Shown one piece after another: positions 1 through 4,864 of a stretch of 5,672 nucleotides of DNA. The DNA comes from an uncultured Akkermansia sp. (GTDB lineage: Bacteria > Verrucomicrobiota > Verrucomicrobiia > Verrucomicrobiales > Akkermansiaceae). Both the position numbers and the translations under genes were made by a program. The stretch is from the NCBI GenBank assembly GCA_900766865.1, contig CAAFXA010000296.1, positions 1 through 5,672 of the forward strand, read 5' to 3'. The notes beneath the pieces were generated by a model. The model made no database searches. It saw nothing but the letters and a program-made list of their open reading frames with translations, and had not been told where the DNA came from. The stretch's first letter is position 1; the number at the start of each line of letters is the position of its first letter.

Positions 1-168
1 GTGCTCTTTCTCGTTGTGGGCAGTTTCTTCAAAAATTTTGGAAATCTGCACATAGCCATCCTTCTTTGCGCGGGATGCGTAGTACAGATACTTGGTGTGG
101 GCCTGGGATTCGCCGGCAAAGGCTGCTGCCAGGTTAGCCTCCGTCTTGGTGCCTTTCAGATCTTTCAT
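1..168 (-). CDS. rbr: Rubrerythrin, N-terminal 56 residues (3' end beyond window)
   Basis: Translating the minus strand from the ATG at 168 gives 56 codons that stay open to base 1, beginning MKDLKGTKTEANLAAAFAGE. This is the typical start of rubrerythrin, a cytoplasmic non-haem di-iron protein that reduces hydrogen peroxide in anaerobes and microaerophiles. The first part of the ferritin-like four-helix domain is visible. Di-iron ligands fall where the classical family has them: Glu20 in the AGESQA segment, and Glu53 and His56 in an ExxH motif. The later ligands and the C-terminal rubredoxin-like Cys4 iron site lie outside the window, so a full-length protein with rubredoxin domain cannot be confirmed. 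The gene has its own promoter about 50 bases upstream and is separated from lptB by a terminator, so it is probably monocistronic or heads a new unit. No Shine-Dalgarno sequence is visible just before the ATG. Confidence 0.93.
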   Translation of the reverse strand, partial: MKDLKGTKTEANLAAAFAGESQAHTKYLYYASRAKKDGYVQISKIFEETAHNEKEH

Positions 169-218
169 AATTGTGTAACGTGTGTATGTATTCTTCCGCT
201 TTTCCGGCGGCTGTCCCT

Positions 219-247
219 AATATAGCACGGATTTTTTACAAATGCAA
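219..247 (-). promoter_or_regulatory. Sigma70-type promoter of rubrerythrin
   Basis: On the minus strand a -35 box TTGCAT (247-242) and a -10 box TATATT (224-219) are separated by exactly 17 bases. The -10 is preceded by TGC, giving an extended -10 (TGnTATATT). Transcription would start near base 212 and leave a leader of about 45 bases before the rubrerythrin ATG at 168. It lies downstream of the lptB terminator and is the only strong promoter-like element I saw in this intergenic stretch. I see no clear operator palindrome overlapping it. The call rests on match to consensus only. Confidence 0.7.
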
Positions 248-283
248 GATTAAAATAATTCTAAAATGTGTTGAGGGCTATTA

Positions 284-368
284 GGCAGATATTCTGTGGT
301 TGCTACGCCAGTGGTCGGGTGCAAGAAAGCTGTGCGCCTTCAGGGAAGCGCACAGCCAGATATCTGCC
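284..368. repeat. Outer 9-base inverted repeat surrounding the terminator hairpin
   Basis: GGCAGATAT at 284-292 is the exact reverse complement of ATATCTGCC at 360-368. The pair encloses the terminator stem-loop (329-356) and about 36 further bases, in which a weak TTGC/GCAA pairing (300-303 with 321-324) is possible. The whole could fold as a branched structure closed by the outer stem. It may be chance, part of an extended terminator, or the remnant of a small palindromic intergenic repeat. The rest of 169-418 holds only the rubrerythrin promoter and leader; I see no small ORF or RNA gene in it. Confidence 0.45.
322..356 (-). terminator. Intrinsic terminator of the kdsA-lptB operon
   Basis: A perfect 9-base inverted repeat, GCTGTGCGC (329-337) and GCGCACAGC (348-356), encloses 10 bases. 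The loop can extend the stem through CTTC/GAAG pairing with one bulged G. Read on the minus strand, the stem is followed at once by TTTCTTGC, a short imperfect U-tract. It lies about 63 bases past the lptB stop and before the rubrerythrin promoter, the expected place for a rho-independent terminator. On the plus strand there is no T-run after the stem, so it looks one-directional. Confidence 0.75.
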
Positions 369-418
369 AGGGGCTCGGCATCTGCTGCCGTGTTTGGGCG
401 AATATTCACGCCTCGCGG

Positions 419-1156
419 TTACATCTTGAAGTGCTCGCCGAGATAAATCTTGCGGGTCTTGGGGTCGTTTGCGATTTCTTGTGCTGAGCCCTGCTTGATG
501 ACCTTGCCTTCAAAGAGGATGTAGGCGCGGTCCACAATGCCGAGGGTTTCGCGTACGTTATGGTCGGTGATGAGGATGGAAAGCCCATCGGTCTCGCGCA
601 GAGAGGCCACGATGTGCTGGATATCCTGAACGGCGATGGGATCCACACCGGCGAAGGGCTCGTCGAGCATGAGGAGCTTGGGATTACTGGCCAGGGCACG
701 GGCGATGGTCAGGCGTCGCTTCTCACCGCCGGAAAGCTGGATGGCCTGGCTGTTGCGCAGTTTGGTGATGTTGAAACGCTCCAGAAGCTCATCGGCCTTT
801 TCTTTCTGTTGCTTGGCAGTGAGGTCTTTGCGTGTTTCGAGGATAGCCATCAGGTTGTCGATGACTGAGAGCTTGCGGAAGATGGATTCTTCCTGCGGGA
901 GGTAACCCATGCCAAGGCGAGCGCGCAGATGCATGGGCAGCCCGGAAACATCCTGGCCGGCAAACATCACGCTGCCTTCATCCGGGCGTACCAGACCCGC
1001 CACCATGTAGAATGAGGTGGTTTTGCCTGCGCCATTGGGGCCAAGTAGGCCTACAATTTCGCCGGCGCGTACCTCCAGGCTCACGGTGTCGGCCACCTTG
1101 CGCTCGTTGTAGGATTTGCAGAGTCCGTTGGCTTTGAGAAGAATTTCGCTATCCAT
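419..1156 (-). CDS. lptB: LptB, ATPase of the LPS export ABC transporter
   Basis: This 245-residue protein is the cytoplasmic nucleotide-binding subunit that powers LPS extraction from the inner membrane; a dimer normally works with LptF, LptG and LptC. All ABC ATPase motifs are intact: Walker A GPNGAGKTT (39-47), Q-loop Gln88 in YLPQE, signature LSGGE (141-145), Walker B LLMLDEP with catalytic Glu166, and H-loop His199. The sequence DHNVRETL (198-205) and the C-terminal YLGEHF are characteristic of LptB and set it apart from generic branched-chain amino acid ATPases. Length is close to E. coli LptB (241 residues). The ATG lies 5 bases after the stop of the lptA-like gene, so it is the last gene of the operon; a terminator follows. 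Only a weak AAGAG-like Shine-Dalgarno is seen, so translational coupling is plausible. LptF and LptG must be encoded elsewhere. Confidence 0.96.
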   Translation of the reverse strand: MDSEILLKANGLCKSYNERKVADTVSLEVRAGEIVGLLGPNGAGKTTSFYMVAGLVRPDEGSVMFAGQDVSGLPMHLRARLGMGYLPQEESIFRKLSVIDNLMAILETRKDLTAKQQKEKADELLERFNITKLRNSQAIQLSGGEKRRLTIARALASNPKLLMLDEPFAGVDPIAVQDIQHIVASLRETDGLSILITDHNVRETLGIVDRAYILFEGKVIKQGSAQEIANDPKTRKIYLGEHFKM

Positions 1157-1161
1157 AAAAC

Positions 1162-3468
1162 TTAATTGCTCTTATTGCTCTTTTTGTTTTTCTCCACCTG
1201 TTCGTGAATATTGGTGGCGGCAGTGCTCTGTTTTTCACCACTGATGCGGGCGTTGTTTTTCTTGTCGAGCACAACGCTGGCCCCCTTGCCGGAGGCAATA
1301 TGAGTGTTGTAAGCATCCTGCAGGGTAACTCGCTTGCCTGTAAGGGTCTTAATGCCGTTCTGACCGTCTACGGTAAGCAGGTCGCCAGTGGCACGCATGA
1401 GACGACCGCTGTTATCCTTTCCGGCGATGGCTACTTGTCCGGCAGCTGTGGCTTTGCGAATGCCACCAAGCTCGTTCTTCTCGTCCCCCGGGAGCATTTC
1501 CACATGGATAGGACCAGTGCACTGCATGGCTGCACGCTCTGTCTGGACGGTGCCGCCGGAGGCTGTATCTGCCAGTTTAAGCCCATCGTAGTTAAAGATG
1601 AGGTGCGGATAGCGGGGCATGAGAGGCTTGTTCTTTTCTGCCGGTCCGGGGGCGAGCGTCAGGTAAAGCTCGGCGTTAGACGTCAGGATGCCGCTGTCGG
1701 ATACCATGCGGGAACCGGGACCCAGTACCAGCCGGCCATCCTCACGCATAAGGCGGAGCTTGTCGGTGCAGGATACCGTCGTCTGCTTCTTTTTGCCCGG
1801 CAAGGTGGCATCCACCTTGTCACCTGTGAGGGTCATATCGCCATTGGGGGCAAGATACAGGGTAGATACCTGTTCCGCAGATTCTGCCGCGAGGAGGAAA
1901 TCATTGTATTGCAGATTGGTCCGGTTGCCTGCATTTGCAGTCAGCGTGGCCTCTGCGGTTATGAAGTTCAGGTGTGCTGTGTCCGCGGTAAGCGTAAGCC
2001 CCTTGTCCTCCGAATTGTTTTTGTAATGCAGTACAATACCACCGGAGGCCTTGACTTCAGCAATATCCTTGTACCCGGCAATCGCCAGATTGACCATGCC
2101 GGTCTTTTCCCTTTCCGGTACTTTGGCCGCGGCGTCCGGCAACAGAAGCAATTCTACCTGGCCATTGGCCTTGATATCGCTCAGAGCATCTTTCGCCGAG
2201 AGACCATTGGGAAGAACGATGCTGTGAGTGGCCGCTGTGTAGCGAATGGTTCCCGAGGTGCTGAAGGTACCCTCCAGCGGGGACTCCTCTTTTTCGGAGG
2301 TCGGCCGGTTGTAGTTGCCGCTGATGGCTTTGCCGGAAAGAGTTATGTCCCCATTTGGCTCAATGTGAATTTTGTCATCCGTACGGAGCATCTGCTGCCC
2401 GTATGCGAGGGAAGTCTCCTTGCCGGATACTGATGTTTCCCCGGTGAGGCCATCGTATGTGAGCCTGGTACCGCGAATTGTGGAAGCCGGGCGTCCCTGA
2501 GCGGCCGGGCGGCTGAGGCAGACATTGCCTGTGGCCTCGGCTCCTCGTACACCCTTTATTCTGATTCCGCTGAACTGTGGCATGAAGCTGGTCTTATCCT
2601 TGTCATCTTCCTCAGCCTGGAGGTCGATGGCCATGAGCTCCTCGCTGCGAATATCGCCTTCCGCTGTGTGGAGGCTGGTGGGGCCAGTCAGATAAAGGCG
2701 GTGCTGTTCTGCAAGGTAATACCCTGTGCCGTTTTCGTTGTGCAGGGTGCAGGGGGCGCCGTTGCGATCTGTCCATTTCAGGTCGATGGCAGCAGCCGTT
2801 ATCAGGATATCCCCATTTGCATCTGCCAGCATGCTGGCAGGCTCATCATCTCGTCCTGTGAGGGTGAGCTCGTCTGTTTCGCGGGTGAGGGCGAGGGAGG
2901 CCGCAGCTGTCTTTTCCCCTTCGAGATAGATGATGTTTTTGACAGCATCGACAATAGCTGTTGTTGCGTTGACGCAAAGAGGAGCCTGTGTTTTTGCCGG
3001 CTCGGAAGTTTCCGGGGTAAGTGTGGGCTCCGGTTGAGCAGCAGGCGCAGAGTGGCCTTTTGTAGCGGCAGTTTTTGCTGATTCCTTGCCTTCTTCCAGT
3101 GTTTTGCTCGGGAGCTGAATGAGGAGGCGTTCCCGGCAGCGCAGCTGCAGGCGAGGATCTGCAACGCGAACGTTGTTGATGTACATCAACAGGGAGTTGT
3201 TGGCATCAAACAGCATACCGCCATCAGCCACAGCCACTGTGTCTGTGCCTTCCTGCGCAGGCATCGATGTATCAGGCTCCGCTGCCAGAGCGGGGATTTC
3301 GCCCAGGAAACGCTTCACGGCAGCATCTGCTCCTTCTCTTTGCTCTCGGAGGGTCTGCAGGGTGTGTCTGCGAGCCTCGATGCTCCGGTTCAGTGTAGCA
3401 GAACCATCCGCTGTTGCAGTATATGCCGTAGCGGACAAAATCATCAGGACAACAGGCAGTGCTTTCAT
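1162..3468 (-). CDS. lptA: Very long LptA/OstA-like periplasmic protein
   Basis: The product has 768 residues and a Sec signal peptide at its start (MKALPVVLMILSATAYTATA, likely cleaved near residue 20). A short charged helical stretch follows (about 26-58, possibly coiled coil). A Pro/Ala/Thr-rich low-complexity linker lies at about 130-163. Most of the rest is short, alternating beta-strand-like segments with Gly/Asn/Asp turns, as expected for OstA/LptA beta-jellyroll repeats. An NGD-x-L-T-G-type motif recurs at about 218, 372 and 542, and in looser form (NGIKTLTGK) at 704. The C-terminal 160 residues resemble LptA best. Classical LptA is about 185 residues, so this is about four times longer. 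No membrane segment or LptD-type barrel is apparent after the signal peptide. By position between lptC-like and lptB genes, it should be the periplasmic LPS bridge. The ATG overlaps the upstream stop by 4 bases and has an AAGG ribosome site. Sequence identity to true LptA is low, so function rests on fold pattern and context. Confidence 0.75.
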   Translation of the reverse strand: MKALPVVLMILSATAYTATADGSATLNRSIEARRHTLQTLREQREGADAAVKRFLGEIPALAAEPDTSMPAQEGTDTVAVADGGMLFDANNSLLMYINNVRVADPRLQLRCRERLLIQLPSKTLEEGKESAKTAATKGHSAPAAQPEPTLTPETSEPAKTQAPLCVNATTAIVDAVKNIIYLEGEKTAAASLALTRETDELTLTGRDDEPASMLADANGDILITAAAIDLKWTDRNGAPCTLHNENGTGYYLAEQHRLYLTGPTSLHTAEGDIRSEELMAIDLQAEEDDKDKTSFMPQFSGIRIKGVRGAEATGNVCLSRPAAQGRPASTIRGTRLTYDGLTGETSVSGKETSLAYGQQMLRTDDKIHIEPNGDITLSGKAISGNYNRPTSEKEESPLEGTFSTSGTIRYTAATHSIVLPNGLSAKDALSDIKANGQVELLLLPDAAAKVPEREKTGMVNLAIAGYKDIAEVKASGGIVLHYKNNSEDKGLTLTADTAHLNFITAEATLTANAGNRTNLQYNDFLLAAESAEQVSTLYLAPNGDMTLTGDKVDATLPGKKKQTTVSCTDKLRLMREDGRLVLGPGSRMVSDSGILTSNAELYLTLAPGPAEKNKPLMPRYPHLIFNYDGLKLADTASGGTVQTERAAMQCTGPIHVEMLPGDEKNELGGIRKATAAGQVAIAGKDNSGRLMRATGDLLTVDGQNGIKTLTGKRVTLQDAYNTHIASGKGASVVLDKKNNARISGEKQSTAATNIHEQVEKNKKSNKSN

Positions 3469-3944
3469 TTTGCCTTGGACTCTCTATTGAGGGCTGAGTT
3501 TTTAACTGTGGTACGCACGGGGCCTTTCAGTATGCCCATGTTGTTTTCCGTGCTGAAGATGACACCGGTTCCTTTTGCGGAGAATCTGGTGCTGTCTACA
3601 GATGTTTCTCCGGGTGATACCACGTTCTTGGAGCGGAAGCTATAGTCAGCCTTGGGGCTGGTGACGACGGTCGTCTCTCCGTTCTGAGCGTAGAGATTAG
3701 CACGAATTCCGGTAAAACCCACATCGGAGCGCGACACGATTTCCATCAGCTCTGCCATAAGCAGGGCTGATACGCGGTGTTTTTCGTAGCGCGGCAGGGA
3801 AATGCCTTTTACCTTGCTGCCGGGGGGCAGAAACTGCAGCCCCGGGAATTCGCTGGCGGTGACGTCGTCCGCCGGCAGTTGCCCCCACACTGTGGCAGGG
3901 GCAAGCAGAATAGCGGAACAAAGGCTGACTATGCGGTGTTTCAT
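3465..3944 (-). CDS. lptC: LptC-like periplasmic LPS export protein
   Basis: This 159-residue protein begins with a charged, then hydrophobic segment (about 1-21) ending in VWG-QL. It looks like a cleavable signal peptide, whereas E. coli LptC keeps an uncleaved membrane anchor. Residues about 48-150 form the probable LptC/OstA beta-jellyroll: LPRYEKHRVSALL, then GIRANLYAQNGETTVVTSPKA, then strand-turn segments ending ILKGPVRTTVKN. In the family this protein sits on the LptFG complex and passes LPS to LptA. Its ATG overlaps the kdsA stop by one base (TGATG) and its own stop overlaps the lptA-like start by four (ATGA), so translation of the three is probably coupled. Length is a little below E. 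coli LptC (191 residues). The fold family is inferred from pattern and neighbours; it could equally be called an OstA-domain protein. Confidence 0.75.
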   Translation of the reverse strand: MKHRIVSLCSAILLAPATVWGQLPADDVTASEFPGLQFLPPGSKVKGISLPRYEKHRVSALLMAELMEIVSRSDVGFTGIRANLYAQNGETTVVTSPKADYSFRSKNVVSPGETSVDSTRFSAKGTGVIFSTENNMGILKGPVRTTVKNSALNRESKAK

Positions 3945-4762
3945 CAGGACATCTGGTCGTATGCCTTGCGAACAAGCTGCATGTTGGTGAGGATGCGCTC
4001 CAGGTCATCCAGTCGTACCTGGTTGGGGCCATCAGACATGGCATTGTCCGGGTCGCTGTGCACCTCCATGAACACGCCGTCAATGCCGGCAGCCATGGCA
4101 GCATTGGCCAGTACGGGAGCGAGGTCGCGATCACCACCGGTGGCACCACCCAGACCACCCGGGCGCTGTACGGAGTGCGTGGCGTCGAACACAACGGGGC
4201 AGCCGAACTGGCGCATCCAGTACAGACCACGCATGTCTACTACCAGGTTGTTGTAGCCAAATGTGGTGCCACGCTCGCAGAGCATATACTTGTCGCAACC
4301 AAAGGCCTGCATTTTTTCGCAGATGTTTTTGCAATCCCAGGGAGCAAGGAACTGGCCTTTCTTGATGTTGACGGGACGGCCGGTCTTAGCGCAGGCTTCC
4401 AGCAGGTCGCTCTGGCGGCACAGGAAGGCGGGAATCTGCAGCAGGTCCACATACTGAGCGGCGTACTCTGCCTGTTCCTCAGTATGAACGTCTGTCACCA
4501 CGGGAATCTGCAGCTCTTTGCCGATTTCGGAGAGGATGCGGCAGCCTTCTTCAATGCCGAGGCCTCGGAAGCTCTTCACGTTTGTGCGATTTGCCTTATC
4601 GTAGGAAGCTTTGAAGATGAAGGGGACGCCAAGCTTGGTGCAGATTTCCTTGATGCTGCGAGCCATCTGCCAGGCGAATTCTTCGTTCTCGAGAGAGCAG
4701 GGCCCGAGCAGATAGAAGGGAGCCTTGCCGCCGATTTCTACATTCTGAATATTGAAGGACAT
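3944..4762 (-). CDS. kdsA: 3-deoxy-8-phosphooctulonate (Kdo-8-P) synthase
   Basis: KdsA condenses phosphoenolpyruvate with arabinose-5-phosphate in the cytoplasm to give Kdo-8-phosphate, the precursor of the LPS inner-core sugar. The 272-residue product has the family's TIM-barrel landmarks: LLGPCSLE (18-25), the KASYDKANRT and SFRG segment (51-67), the NIKKGQFLAPWD loop (132-143), CERGTTFGYNNL (162-173), VVFDATHS (190-197) and SDGPNQ (243-248). Cys22, His196, Glu233 and Asp244 match in identity and spacing the metal ligands of the metal-dependent class (Aquifex type: Cys11, His185, Glu222, Asp233), so a divalent metal is predicted. I chose the ATG at 4762: it begins MSFNIQNVEI, a normal family N-terminus. 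The in-frame TTG 57 bases upstream (4819) is the promoter's -35 box. It is the first gene of the operon, with a leader of about 20 bases and no clear Shine-Dalgarno. Confidence 0.96.
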   Translation of the reverse strand: MSFNIQNVEIGGKAPFYLLGPCSLENEEFAWQMARSIKEICTKLGVPFIFKASYDKANRTNVKSFRGLGIEEGCRILSEIGKELQIPVVTDVHTEEQAEYAAQYVDLLQIPAFLCRQSDLLEACAKTGRPVNIKKGQFLAPWDCKNICEKMQAFGCDKYMLCERGTTFGYNNLVVDMRGLYWMRQFGCPVVFDATHSVQRPGGLGGATGGDRDLAPVLANAAMAAGIDGVFMEVHSDPDNAMSDGPNQVRLDDLERILTNMQLVRKAYDQMS

Positions 4763-4790
4763 GAGTAAGTGTGCGGTTGATGACGTTCTT

Positions 4791-4819
4791 ATTATGCCGC
4801 AACTGACATGCAAAGTCAA
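4791..4819 (-). promoter_or_regulatory. Sigma70-type promoter of the kdsA-lptC-lptA-lptB operon
   Basis: On the minus strand a -35 box TTGACT (4819-4814) is followed after exactly 17 bases by a -10 box CATAAT (4796-4791). Transcription would begin near 4784, leaving about 22 bases before the kdsA ATG at 4762. It lies in the 102-base gap between the E2-like gene and kdsA. That gap shows no convincing terminator for the upstream gene: there is only a 4-base GCAT/ATGC hairpin without a U-tract at 4829-4840. Some read-through from upstream is therefore possible. Confidence 0.72.
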
Positions 4820-4864
4820 TGAGATTCCGCATTTTTATGCAGTTGAGGCGAGGAAATGGGGAGA

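Noticed and set aside
169..418. A small protein gene or RNA gene in the lptB-rubrerythrin gap
   Set aside because: Frames here are short or antisense without start signals. The visible structure is accounted for by a terminator, an outer inverted repeat and a promoter.
1801..1819. 8-base inverted repeat with a 3-base loop (CAAGGTGG/CCACCTTG) inside the lptA-like gene
   Set aside because: Stems of this size are expected by chance in several kilobases, there is no U-tract, and it sits mid-gene in ordinary codons (DKVDATL).
1204..2433. A 409-codon open frame on the plus strand opposite the lptA-like gene
   Set aside because: It lies wholly antisense to a gene with signal peptide, operon overlaps and OstA-like pattern. 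Its translation is rich in Cys and Gly with no recognisable domain and no ribosome site; it is a by-product of the coding bias of the other strand.
4058..4768. A 236-codon open frame on the plus strand opposite kdsA
   Set aside because: It is antisense to an unmistakable, fully conserved KdsA and shows no domain of its own.
4829..4840. GCAT-TTTT-ATGC hairpin as a terminator for the E2-like gene
   Set aside because: The stem is only 4 bases, AT-rich, and is not followed by a U-tract on the minus strand.
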